Assembly (NCBI GenBank): GCA_900469955.1
Contig: UBYX01000002.1
Location: forward strand, 184,806 to 248,805
Length of the DNA stretch: 64,000 nucleotides
From: Hyphomicrobiales bacterium
Lineage (GTDB): Bacteria > Pseudomonadota > Alphaproteobacteria > Rhizobiales > Rhizobiaceae
Reading direction: 5' to 3'
Shown: positions 47,640 to 55,827 of the stretch, piece after piece
How positions within the stretch are numbered: position 1 is the stretch's first letter
Layout of the letters: each line of letters opens with the position of its first letter
Translations under genes and position numbers: made by a program
Notes under the pieces: generated by a model
Seen by the model: only the letters and a program-made list of their open reading frames with translations
Database searches by the model: none
What the model was told of the DNA's origin: nothing

Positions 47640-48593
47640 ATGTTCAAATTCGCGCATATTTCCGATATCCACTTGGGCCCGCTGCCGAAACTGACGCTTC
47701 GCGAACTCTTTTCGAAGCGCATCACCGGCTTTGTCAATTGGCACCGCAATCGCCGCAAGCACCTTTTCGTCAATACCCTCGACCTGCTTTTGAGCGATTT
47801 GAAGTCGCGCGAGCCGGACCACCTGGTCCTGACCGGAGATCTCGTCAATCTTGCGACCGGCATCGAGATCAGGCTGGCTGCCGAATGGCTGCAGACGATC
47901 GGAGACCCGCTGGAGACGACGGTCGTGCCGGGCAATCACGATGCCTATGTCCCCGGCGCCCACGATAAATCGGTGGCCGCGTGGTATCCCTTTATCGCCA
48001 GCGACGACGATCCGAAAACCTGGCCGGAACACGACCACGTCTTCCCGACCTATCGGCGCCGCGGGCCGGTCGCGATCATCGGCTGCTCGACATCCAATGC
48101 GACCCCACCGTTCTCGGCTTCCGGCTATTACAGTCCCAGGCAGGCCCGCGAAACCGTGAACCTGCTGAAAAAGGCCGGCGAAGAGGGCCTGTTCCGCGTC
48201 GTGCTGATCCATCACCCGCCGATTCATGGCGCAGCGTCGTCGCACAAGCGAATGATCGGCATCCGCCGCTTTGCCGCCGCGATCTCGACCGGTGGCGCCG
48301 AGCTGGTGCTCCACGGGCATACCCACCTCAACACGCTCTATTGGCTGAGAAGCCATCACGGCCAGGTTCCGGTCGTCGGCATAGCCTCTGCCTCGCAGGG
48401 ACCTGGCGGGCACAAGCCGCGAGCCGCCTACAACCTGTTCACCCTTTCCGGAGAACCGGGCGCCTGGAACCTTCTTTGCGACCGCTACAGCCTCACCGAG
48501 AATGGAGACGGCGTGGGTCTCGACAATAGCCGACTGCTCTATGGCGAGATGCCGCCGGTTGTTTCCATCCCGGAAGCCGCGAGAATGTTGTAG
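47640..48593 (+). CDS. Calcineurin-like metallophosphoesterase
   Basis: The 317-residue protein shows the complete motif set of metallophosphoesterases: DIHLG, GDLVN, GNHD, HHPP and GHTH. The active site should bind two metals. The target may be a cyclic nucleotide, nucleotide or phospholipid. The ATG at 47640 (MFKFAHISDIHLG) is where the family starts; ATG 47622 is an alternative. Upstream frame extension overlaps the divergent NUDIX gene. Confidence 0.94.
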   Translation: MFKFAHISDIHLGPLPKLTLRELFSKRITGFVNWHRNRRKHLFVNTLDLLLSDLKSREPDHLVLTGDLVNLATGIEIRLAAEWLQTIGDPLETTVVPGNHDAYVPGAHDKSVAAWYPFIASDDDPKTWPEHDHVFPTYRRRGPVAIIGCSTSNATPPFSASGYYSPRQARETVNLLKKAGEEGLFRVVLIHHPPIHGAASSHKRMIGIRRFAAAISTGGAELVLHGHTHLNTLYWLRSHHGQVPVVGIASASQGPGGHKPRAAYNLFTLSGEPGAWNLLCDRYSLTENGDGVGLDNSRLLYGEMPPVVSIPEAARML

Positions 48594-48696
48594 AATCAAT
48601 GTCGGGATTGTTGCGGAATCGCCACATTCCCGTCATAGCTAGTGTCAGACACAGTCATCACCGACATATCAACAGCAGTAAAGCCGCTCTCTTCCT

Positions 48697-49176
48697 ATGA
48701 GCCAACCGAGCCCATCGACCGACATCAGGCGCGATCTCGTCGCCCTCCTGCCACGCCTGCGTCGCTTTGCGTTGACGCTCACGGGCGATGCGTCGGATGC
48801 CGATCTGCTGGTTCGGGGTTCGGCCAACCGTGCCATCCAGAAGAGCCACCACTGGAAGGGCGAAGGACGGCTCGAAAACTGGCTCTTCAGCATCATGCGC
48901 ACGACCTGGTCGGACGAAGCCAGGAAGCGCAAGAAGGCTGAGCCAGCCGGGATCGATGTCGGCTCGGCGACCGAAAGAAAGAAGACGGCGAATGCCGTGC
49001 TCGCGATGCCGGATGGGCTTTCCGCCGCCTTCCTGCTGACCGATGTGGAAGGTTTCACCTGTCAGGAAGCGGCAACCATCCTGGGCATTCAGGCGGATCA
49101 ACTCGCAGCCCGCCTCTGCGCGGCCCGCCTCGGTCTTGCGTCGGCCAACGCCATGACGAGCGAGCGGAGGGCGTGA
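48697..49176 (+). CDS. ECF-type RNA polymerase sigma factor
   Basis: The 159-residue protein is a short sigma-70 factor: region 2 (about 10-70, LRRFALTLTGDASDADLLV...ENWLFSIMRTTWSD) and region 4 (about 105-155, LSAAFLLTDVEGFTCQEAATILGI). The linker is short, so it is at the small end of the ECF size range. It is followed at once by a membrane protein that overlaps it by 4 bases and looks like its anti-sigma partner. The target promoter is not known. Confidence 0.9.
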   Translation: MSQPSPSTDIRRDLVALLPRLRRFALTLTGDASDADLLVRGSANRAIQKSHHWKGEGRLENWLFSIMRTTWSDEARKRKKAEPAGIDVGSATERKKTANAVLAMPDGLSAAFLLTDVEGFTCQEAATILGIQADQLAARLCAARLGLASANAMTSERRA

Positions 49177-50027
49177 CAGTGAGCGTCTCGCAGCCATCGC
49201 CGCTCGAATTGCGGCTTTCCGCCTATGTCGACGCACAGGCGGGCGACGGCGATTGGCACGACGTTGAAGACCTGCTGGTGAACGATCCTCAGGCCCGGGC
49301 ATTGCACGATGCCCTGCGGCGGGGCTCGGAAGTGGGGCGACGGGCGTTCGACGATATGCTCAAGGAACCTGTTCCGCTCGATCTCGTCCGTTCCATCAAG
49401 AACGCGCCGCTGCCGCGCCGGGCCGTTCGCCTGCCGCAGGCCCCGCGTCCCGGCTTTTTGCTGAAACCGTCGGGCATGCAGACCTTTATCGCCTGCCTCT
49501 CGCTCTTCGTGCTTGGCGGCGCAATCGGCTACTTCCTCGGCAGCCGTCCGGCAGCGACCGGGGAGCGCGTCACCATTGCGGCGCCGGCGCAGGCCGATCG
49601 CGACTGGCTGGACGATATCATAGCCCAGTATCGGCTGTATGCGCGCCAGACCACCCATCTGGCAGAGATCCCGGCGGAAAGGCCCGCCGATATCTTGGAA
49701 TGGCTGACGACCAATACCGGAATAAGCTTCCGCATTCCGGATCTTCAAGGCAGCGGTCTCGCCTTCCAGGGAGCGCGTATGTTCACGGCCGGCGGCACGC
49801 CGGTCGCGCAGCTTCTTTACCGGCGCATCGAAGGTGACGCGGACGGCGACGTGATCGCCATCACCTTCACCAAGACGCGGCCCGCGGGCAATCGTTCACT
49901 CGAGGAAATCCGCAACGAAACGGGGATCGTCACCTGGGTCACTCCGCTTGCGACCTACATGGTCATCGGCCCGTCCTCCGCAGCAGATCTCGACGATATC
50001 GCCGCAAAGGCAGCGGGGTTGATCTAG
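49173..50027 (+). CDS. Probable membrane anti-sigma factor
   Basis: The 284-residue protein overlaps the sigma gene and has one membrane helix (about 110-132, FIACLSLFVLGGAIGYFLG) between a cytoplasmic N-terminal part (about 1-100) and a periplasmic C-terminal part (about 135-284). That layout and position fit an anti-sigma factor. The N-terminal part lacks the HxxxCxxC zinc motif of ZAS-type anti-sigmas. The start is a GTG at 49173; a GTG at 49179 is an alternative. Confidence 0.82.
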   Translation: MTVSVSQPSPLELRLSAYVDAQAGDGDWHDVEDLLVNDPQARALHDALRRGSEVGRRAFDDMLKEPVPLDLVRSIKNAPLPRRAVRLPQAPRPGFLLKPSGMQTFIACLSLFVLGGAIGYFLGSRPAATGERVTIAAPAQADRDWLDDIIAQYRLYARQTTHLAEIPAERPADILEWLTTNTGISFRIPDLQGSGLAFQGARMFTAGGTPVAQLLYRRIEGDADGDVIAITFTKTRPAGNRSLEEIRNETGIVTWVTPLATYMVIGPSSAADLDDIAAKAAGLI

Positions 50028-50072
50028 CGCAGTCTGGCCGAGATTGGCCGGCCTTCAGGACTCCTTCCGTGA

Positions 50073-50999
50073 TCAGCCAAGCCGCATGGTGGGATCGAGA
50101 CTGATCTGGTCGCGCCCCCGCATCTTTGCCGCGTAGAGTGCGAGATCGGCACGCCGATAGAGATCGGCTGCGCTGTCGCCGCTCTTGCCGCAGGCGATGC
50201 CGGCGGAAAATGTGTAGCGGAAACTGACTTGCTCAGGCATGGGTCGCGACCTCCTGACGGCGTCCAGCATCCGGGCAACGATGACTTGAGCTTCCTCCGG
50301 CGCGGTCCTCGGAAGGATCAATATGAACTCCTCTCCTCCCACTCGGCCGAGAACGTCCGTCTTGCGGACATGGCGCTGGAGAGTAGCGGCGAAATCCTTC
50401 AATATCCGATCCCCCACGGCATGGCCGAAGCGATCGTTTATGTATTTGAAATTGTCTATATCGAGAACGGCCACACAACCAAGCGTCTCGGAATCGTCGC
50501 CCGGTTCGCGCAGAAGCTCATCGAGTTTGGCCATGGCATACCGCCGGCTCGGAATGCCCGTCAGTTCATCCGTCTGGGATGCCTTGATCGCATTGTCGCG
50601 GTCTTGCCGGAGCGTCCTTTCGTCGGAACGGATCGACGTGATGTCGCTCGCCACGCACAACATCCAGCCGTTTGCCTGCATGGTCTCCGTCATCCACAAC
50701 CAGCGGCCGTCGTGAAGATCCGTTTCGAATGCCCGGAAGCCGGTTTTGCCGCGCCTTGCCAATGTCGACAGCAGCCAGGCCTCGAAGTCACCGCTTCTGA
50801 TGATCGTGCCGCGGTTTGCCTGGAAGTTGCGCCGCATCAGATCCGGCCAATAGGGGCGTTCGTCCGCGCCGATGAACCAGGCCGCACGGAAGGCGCCATT
50901 GGCATAGCGGATCCGATCGTCCTGATCGTAGACCGCAATCAGGACCTCCGCAGCCTCCATCAGTTGCGCCGTTTGCAGCAGGGTTTCGTCGTTCTCCAA
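50073..50999 (-). CDS. PAS-GGEEF diguanylate cyclase
   Basis: The 308-residue cytoplasmic protein joins a PAS domain (about 15-130) to a GGDEF domain (about 145-300). The active-site motif reads GGEEF, a functional variant, and an RxxD inhibitory site (RKTD) stands five residues before it. It should make c-di-GMP under product inhibition. The start at 50999 is a TTG; the ATG at 50960 is the alternative. The signal bound by PAS is unknown. Confidence 0.92.
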   Translation of the reverse strand: MENDETLLQTAQLMEAAEVLIAVYDQDDRIRYANGAFRAAWFIGADERPYWPDLMRRNFQANRGTIIRSGDFEAWLLSTLARRGKTGFRAFETDLHDGRWLWMTETMQANGWMLCVASDITSIRSDERTLRQDRDNAIKASQTDELTGIPSRRYAMAKLDELLREPGDDSETLGCVAVLDIDNFKYINDRFGHAVGDRILKDFAATLQRHVRKTDVLGRVGGEEFILILPRTAPEEAQVIVARMLDAVRRSRPMPEQVSFRYTFSAGIACGKSGDSAADLYRRADLALYAAKMRGRDQISLDPTMRLG

Positions 51000-51193
51000 G
51001 ACCAGACGCTCTCATGAAGAGTTCCAACGCCGCCAGCGGACAAGGTGCGGGCGTAAAGCATCAGTTAGAGTAATTCGACGGAACCTGAAAGGGCCTTCGT
51101 CGCTTCAAGGGACGTCAACGTTGCGCCGGAAAGCACCGGCATGCTCTGGTACCTCTGCCGGCTCGCGGACCGACGTGACGCCGACAGCGATTC

Positions 51194-51223
51194 AAAAGGC
51201 CGCCCAGATCGAGGCGGCCTTTC
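51194..51223 (-). terminator. Intrinsic terminator of leuA
   Basis: AAAGGCCGCC (51195-51204) pairs with GGCGGCCTTT (51213-51222) around an 8-base loop; on the minus strand it lies 36 bases after leuA and ends in TTTT. Confidence 0.85.
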
Positions 51224-51258
51224 GCAGTTTTACGACTGGTCCGGCAACCCGCTGCCGC

Positions 51259-52968
51259 TCAGCCTCTGGCTTCCAGCACCCGGTTTGCCGCCGATACGAT
51301 CGCCTCCAGCGACGCGGCGACGATGTTCTTGTTGATGCCGGCACCGAAGAGTTTTCCGCCCGGATGCTCCATCTCCACATAGGCGATCGCCGATGCGTTC
51401 GAACCATGCTGCAGCGAATGTTCGGAATAGTCGTTCACCGACAACTCGATGCCGAGATAGGTCGAAAGCGCGTTGATGAAGCCGTCGATGGGGCCGGTGC
51501 CCTTGCCCTCGATGCGCCTGATCTCGCCGCCGTCGGTGATCTCGGCGGCAACCACACGCACGCCCTTGTGGTCGGTGCCGGCCGGATAGGTGTGATGGTC
51601 TACGAATTTCAGCCGTGCCTCGGGCTGCTCCACATAACGCTCGATAAAGCGCTCATAGATCCGTTTCGACGGAAGCTCCACGCCCTCTTCGTCGGTGATG
51701 CGCTGGATATCCTCCCGGAATTCGACCTGCAGATTGCGCGGCAGGTTGAGGCCGTAATCCTCCTGCAGGATATAGGCGATGCCCCCCTTCCCCGACTGGG
51801 AGTTGATCCGGATGATTGCCTCGTAGGAACGGCCGACGTCGCGCGGGTCGATCGGCAGATAAGGCACTTCCCAGACGGGATGGTTGGCTTGCCTGATCGC
51901 CTTCATGCCCTTGTTGATAGCGTCCTGATGCGAACCGGAGAACGCGGTATAGACCAGCTCGCCGACGTAAGGGTGGCGCTCGGGGATCTTCATCTCGTTG
52001 GAATACTCGTAGACGGCCTTGATCCGCTCGATGTCCGAGCAATCCAGTTCCGGATCCACGCCCTGGGTGTACATGTTGAGTGCCAGGGTGACGATGTCCA
52101 CATTGCCGGTGCGCTCTCCATTGCCGAACAGCGTGCCTTCCACCCGGTCCGCGCCAGCCATCAGAGCGAGTTCGGTTGCGGCGATACCCGTGCCCCGGTC
52201 GTTATGGGGATGCAGCGAAACGATGACGTTCTCGCGGTTGTCGATATTGCGGCACATCCATTCGATCTGGTCGGCATAGATGTTCGGCGTCGCCATCTCG
52301 ACGGTGGACGGCAGGTTCAGGATCAGTTTGTTGTCGGCCGTGGGCTTGATGATCTCGATGATGGCATTCGAAATCTCGAGCGCGACCTCCAGTTCGGTCC
52401 CGGTGAAGCTTTCCGGCGAATATTCGAAGCGATAACCGCCTCCTGCCTTTTCCGCCATCTCCGTTATCATCTTGGCCGCATCGACCGCGATCTGCTTGAT
52501 GCCGGCGACATCCTTGCCGAATACCACGCGGCGCTGCAGTTCCGAGGTCGAATTGTAGAAATGGATGATCGGCTTGTGCGCGCCCTCAAGCGCCTCGAAG
52601 GTGCGGGTGATCAGCTCCGGGCGGCACTGAACAAGCACCTGCAGCGAAACCTCCGCCGGCACCCCGCCCTGCTCCACGCACCAGCGTGCGAAGTCGAAAT
52701 CCGTCTGTGATGCGGACGGAAAACCGATTTCGATCTCCTTGAAGCCCATATCCAGCAACAGCTTGAACATGCGCGCCTTGCGGTCGTGGCCCATCGGGTT
52801 GACCAGCGACTGGTTGCCGTCGCGCAGGTCGACGGAACACCAGATCGGCGCCTTGGAAATCGTCCTGGAAGGCCAGGTCCGATCGGGAATGTTGATCGTC
52901 GGATAGGGACGGTATTTCACCGCTGCTTCCGGCATGCCTTGGTTTACGGAGTGCGTCTTGGCGTCCAT
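51259..52968 (-). CDS. leuA: 2-isopropylmalate synthase
   Basis: The 569-residue enzyme condenses acetyl-CoA with 2-oxoisovalerate, the first committed step of leucine synthesis. The TIM-barrel core has CSVDLRDGNQSLVNPM (catalytic Arg-Asp pair and metal Asp) and the metal motif HPHND; the C-terminal domain (about 430-565) is the leucine-binding regulatory domain of the long LeuA2 form. A Leu-rich leader ORF and strong hairpin precede it. Confidence 0.97.
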   Translation of the reverse strand: MDAKTHSVNQGMPEAAVKYRPYPTINIPDRTWPSRTISKAPIWCSVDLRDGNQSLVNPMGHDRKARMFKLLLDMGFKEIEIGFPSASQTDFDFARWCVEQGGVPAEVSLQVLVQCRPELITRTFEALEGAHKPIIHFYNSTSELQRRVVFGKDVAGIKQIAVDAAKMITEMAEKAGGGYRFEYSPESFTGTELEVALEISNAIIEIIKPTADNKLILNLPSTVEMATPNIYADQIEWMCRNIDNRENVIVSLHPHNDRGTGIAATELALMAGADRVEGTLFGNGERTGNVDIVTLALNMYTQGVDPELDCSDIERIKAVYEYSNEMKIPERHPYVGELVYTAFSGSHQDAINKGMKAIRQANHPVWEVPYLPIDPRDVGRSYEAIIRINSQSGKGGIAYILQEDYGLNLPRNLQVEFREDIQRITDEEGVELPSKRIYERFIERYVEQPEARLKFVDHHTYPAGTDHKGVRVVAAEITDGGEIRRIEGKGTGPIDGFINALSTYLGIELSVNDYSEHSLQHGSNASAIAYVEMEHPGGKLFGAGINKNIVAASLEAIVSAANRVLEARG

Positions 52969-53080
52969 GATTTGAACTCTCTTCTCGCTTCACGCGTCGC
53001 TGCGGCGCCCGTTCCGGGAGAACCTACCGTCGATGCGGACCCTTAGGGTCTATTGTTGCCGATGTCTTGAATGTTCGTGA

Positions 53081-53125
53081 GAGGAGCTCTTACGCCGGCA
53101 GGCTTTCGGCCGCCGGGCGCTCCTC
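53081..53125 (-). promoter_or_regulatory. Strong hairpin in the leuA leader
   Basis: On the minus strand GAGGAGC (53125-53119) pairs with GCTCCTC (53087-53081). An inner stem of eight pairs with one bulge, CCGGCGGC/GCCTGCCGG, is capped by CGAAA. It begins at the stop codon of the leader ORF, as expected of an attenuator or a structure coupled to leader translation. No T run follows. Confidence 0.6.
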
Positions 53126-53249
53126 AACGGACCCGGCAACCGCGCGTAAGGTCGAGGCTAAGAAGCGAGGAAAGCGCAAAAGCCGTCGCCCCGGCCGCGG
53201 TGCGGCGGGTCAGCAAACGGTTGGACATGATTGCGCCTGTCATGGTCAT
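53124..53249 (-). CDS. Leucine-rich leader ORF of leuA (candidate leader peptide)
   Basis: An open frame of 41 codons (or 34 from the ATG at 53228) ends with FALSSLLSLDLTRGCRVR. Seven leucines occur overall, five of them within nine codons near the end. Its stop codon at 53124-53126 lies at the foot of a strong hairpin, about 155 bases before leuA. This is the layout of leucine attenuation, in which ribosomes pausing at Leu codons set the RNA fold. Leader-peptide control of leuA has been predicted for alphaproteobacteria; here it rests on the sequence alone. Confidence 0.6.
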   Translation of the reverse strand: MTMTGAIMSNRLLTRRTAAGATAFALSSLLSLDLTRGCRVR

Positions 53250-53293
53250 GTCGGGATGTATAACCGCAGCCGAAAAGCGAGGCAAGTCCTCGC

Positions 53294-54511
53294 TCATCTT
53301 TTCGGCGCATGCAGGAAATGCCGCAGTCCCATCATCACGCCGCCTGCCACAAGGCCCCAGAAAGCACCGGAAATGCCGGCGAACGAGGTGCCGGAAGCGG
53401 TGACGAGGAAGGTGATCGCCGCCGCCTCGCGCGTGTCGGGTTCCTTGTACGCGGCGAAAGCGGCGCTCGAAAAAGCTGCGATCAGCCCGAGACCCGCCAC
53501 GGCCTGCAGCAGGATCGGTGGCGCCAGCGACACGAAGGCGATGATTCCCCCGGCTGCCAAACCCAGTCCAATATAACCCAAGCCGCCGACGATCGCCGCC
53601 CAGTAGCGCTTCTTCGGATCGGGATTGGCATCTTCACTGGCACACATGGCCGCCGTGATCGCGGCCATGTTGACCGGCACGCCGCCAACCAATCCACCGA
53701 GGATCGAAAATATGCCCGTGCCGGCGAAGAGCACGCCCGGCGGCGGCTCGTAATGGTGCACCTTGAGGATCGCCATGCCCGGTATGTTCTGGGACGCCAT
53801 GGTGACGATGAAGAGCGGCACCGCGACGGAGACGATGCCGTGCCAGGTAAAGACGGGATCGATGAAGGTGAGGTCCGGATGGATCGCCGCGCCGATCTGA
53901 GCAAAGACATCAGGCGGCAGTTCGACCCCGAAGATCAACACCAGCATGAGCGCTCCAAGAGCGGCGGGCACGGCCCAGAGACGCCAGCGCGAAACCACAA
54001 CCATCCAGGTCAGGACGATCGGCAGGCCGAGCGCCGGGTTGAATGCAACGGCCTTCACCGGCGCAAGGCAGAGGCTCAGCAAAATGCCCGCGAGCATCGC
54101 GTTGGCGAGCGGCGCCGGGATCATCCGGATCGCGCGGCCGAGCGGACGGAACAGGCCTGAAAGCACGATCAGGACACCGCACACAACGAACGCCCCGACG
54201 ACGGCGGGAAAGCCGCCCTCGATCGCGCTGATGCCGGACAGGAGCGCCGCACCCGGTGTCGACCAGGCGATACTGATCGGCATGCGGAACCAGGAGGAGA
54301 AGACGATCGCCAGCACGCCCATCGCCACCGATTGCGCAAGCAGCGCCGAGGCGATCTCCGGTGCGCTGGCGCCCATGGCCTGCAGCCCCTGCATGATCAC
54401 GGCGAACGAACTGATGAAGCCGACAAAAGCAGTCAGCAGCCCCATCATCAGGGCGGAGATGGAAAAATCCTTGAGCATGCCGGCGGGACTCGCGACCTCG
54501 AAAGTCGACAT
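53294..54511 (-). CDS. BenE family benzoate:H+ symporter-like transporter
   Basis: The 405-residue inner-membrane protein is of the BenE family with about twelve helices. Recognisable blocks are FVGFISSFAVIMQGLQAMGAS, ISIAWSTPGAALL, and NIPGMAILKVHHYEPP in the middle. Benzoate is the known substrate of BenE; no aromatic-degradation gene is nearby, so the true substrate is open. It is upstream of leuA on the same strand, beyond the leader. Confidence 0.9.
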   Translation of the reverse strand: MSTFEVASPAGMLKDFSISALMMGLLTAFVGFISSFAVIMQGLQAMGASAPEIASALLAQSVAMGVLAIVFSSWFRMPISIAWSTPGAALLSGISAIEGGFPAVVGAFVVCGVLIVLSGLFRPLGRAIRMIPAPLANAMLAGILLSLCLAPVKAVAFNPALGLPIVLTWMVVVSRWRLWAVPAALGALMLVLIFGVELPPDVFAQIGAAIHPDLTFIDPVFTWHGIVSVAVPLFIVTMASQNIPGMAILKVHHYEPPPGVLFAGTGIFSILGGLVGGVPVNMAAITAAMCASEDANPDPKKRYWAAIVGGLGYIGLGLAAGGIIAFVSLAPPILLQAVAGLGLIAAFSSAAFAAYKEPDTREAAAITFLVTASGTSFAGISGAFWGLVAGGVMMGLRHFLHAPKR

Positions 54512-54598
54512 GGAGCATCACTGCCGCCGCTGAGGCAAGGTCCGTTGGCGCTAAAAAGGTACGGTGGCAAGCAAACCGCGGAGGGATTCATCCACCCA

Positions 54599-54657
54599 GC
54601 CGGAGCGTCCAGCTCCGGCAAAATCAACCCGTCTTCTCGTTAGTGCGAATATTCGCA
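54599..54657. promoter_or_regulatory. Hairpin and 14-base palindrome between benE and a cyclase gene
   Basis: GCCGGAGC (54599-54606) pairs with GCTCCGGC (54612-54619) around a 5-base loop. A perfect palindrome TGCGAATATTCGCA follows at 54644-54657, 105 bases before the PAS-GGDEF gene. The pair lies between two diverging genes and may hold regulator sites. Confidence 0.4.
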
Positions 54658-54761
54658 TGCGTTGATAATTTCGAAGGAACTTGGCTGTAGCCTTGTCTTT
54701 GTATGTCCTCTCCCACTGCTCCACTGGAGAAACGGGCCAACGAGAACCTTAGAGACCATCC

Positions 54762-55709
54762 ATGACGGCATTGCCAGGTCGCCTTGCAGAGATTGATGTC
54801 GGAACTCAGACGCTCTTTCCGCGTGAGCAGCTCTACTTCATCCTGTCGGCCATGCCGGACCCCTGTTTCATTCTGACGCGCAGCGGCCGTTATGCGGCAT
54901 TGTTCGGCGGCAAGGACACCCGTTACTACCATGACGGCAGCGGGCTCGTCGGCAAGAATGTCCATGATGTCCTGAGCTTCGAAAAGGCCAATCGCTTTAT
55001 CCGCGAGATCGACAAGGCGCTGGCTTCGCGCTCCCTGCACATCGTCGAATACAGCCTTTCCGCCCGCGATATCCTGGGAATGGAATCGGCCGGCCCGGAC
55101 CATCCGATCTGGTTCGAGGGGCGCGTCCAGGCTCTGGACTTCCAGGTGGGCGACGAGGATGCGGTCGTCTGGGTGGCAAGCAACATCACCGAAAAGAACG
55201 CGATCGAGAACCAGCTGCGCCACCAGAGCGAAACCGATGCCCTGACCGGGCTTTTCAATCGCAGAAAACTGCTGGACGTCCTTCAACTGAAATTCGAACT
55301 CTTCCGCGATGAACACATCCCCACATCGGTGCTGATGTTCGACATCGACAATTTCAAGATGGTCAACGATCGGCTGGGCCATGCGGTGGGCGATACAGTT
55401 CTGCAGGCAACCGCCAATGTCTGTCGACAGGAATTGCGCAAGACGGATTTCGTGGCCCGTCTCGGCGGCGATGAGTTCGTGATCGTGATGCCCGCCACCC
55501 GCAAGGAGCACGGCATGATGATCGCCAACAGGCTTCGCCAGCAGGTTGCGGCCGATCTCCAGCGTGCGGTCGGATACAAGGTGACGATCAGCGGCGGCCT
55601 GAGCGATTTTTCCGCCCTCGATGCGTCTTCCGACGAGGCTCTGAAGCGAGCGGACGACGGGCTCTATCACTCCAAGCGCGCCGGCAGGAACCGGATCAAC
55701 TCCGCCTGA
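54762..55709 (+). CDS. PAS-GGDEF diguanylate cyclase
   Basis: The 315-residue protein couples a PAS-like sensor (about 20-145, LYFILSAMPDPCFILTRSGRYAALFGG) to a GGDEF domain (about 150-310). GGDEF is intact, and an RKTD inhibitory site stands five residues before it. It should make c-di-GMP. It has no membrane helix. The next gene, a CHASE-PAS-GGDEF-EAL protein, starts 118 bases downstream on the same strand. Confidence 0.93.
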   Translation: MTALPGRLAEIDVGTQTLFPREQLYFILSAMPDPCFILTRSGRYAALFGGKDTRYYHDGSGLVGKNVHDVLSFEKANRFIREIDKALASRSLHIVEYSLSARDILGMESAGPDHPIWFEGRVQALDFQVGDEDAVVWVASNITEKNAIENQLRHQSETDALTGLFNRRKLLDVLQLKFELFRDEHIPTSVLMFDIDNFKMVNDRLGHAVGDTVLQATANVCRQELRKTDFVARLGGDEFVIVMPATRKEHGMMIANRLRQQVAADLQRAVGYKVTISGGLSDFSALDASSDEALKRADDGLYHSKRAGRNRINSA

Positions 55710-55827
55710 TACCGGACGCTCACCGTGGCAGAGTGGGAGGCGCCGAAATCTTTAGGCAACTCCTTCTCGCACATTAGACATCCTTAAAGTTTATGAGCAA
55801 CAGTTTGAATTCCTCTCGGAAATACTC

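Noticed and set aside
48611..48640. GGAATC and CGTC near the ECF sigma gene as a self-promoter
   Set aside because: The spacing is only about 10 bases, too short for an ECF promoter.
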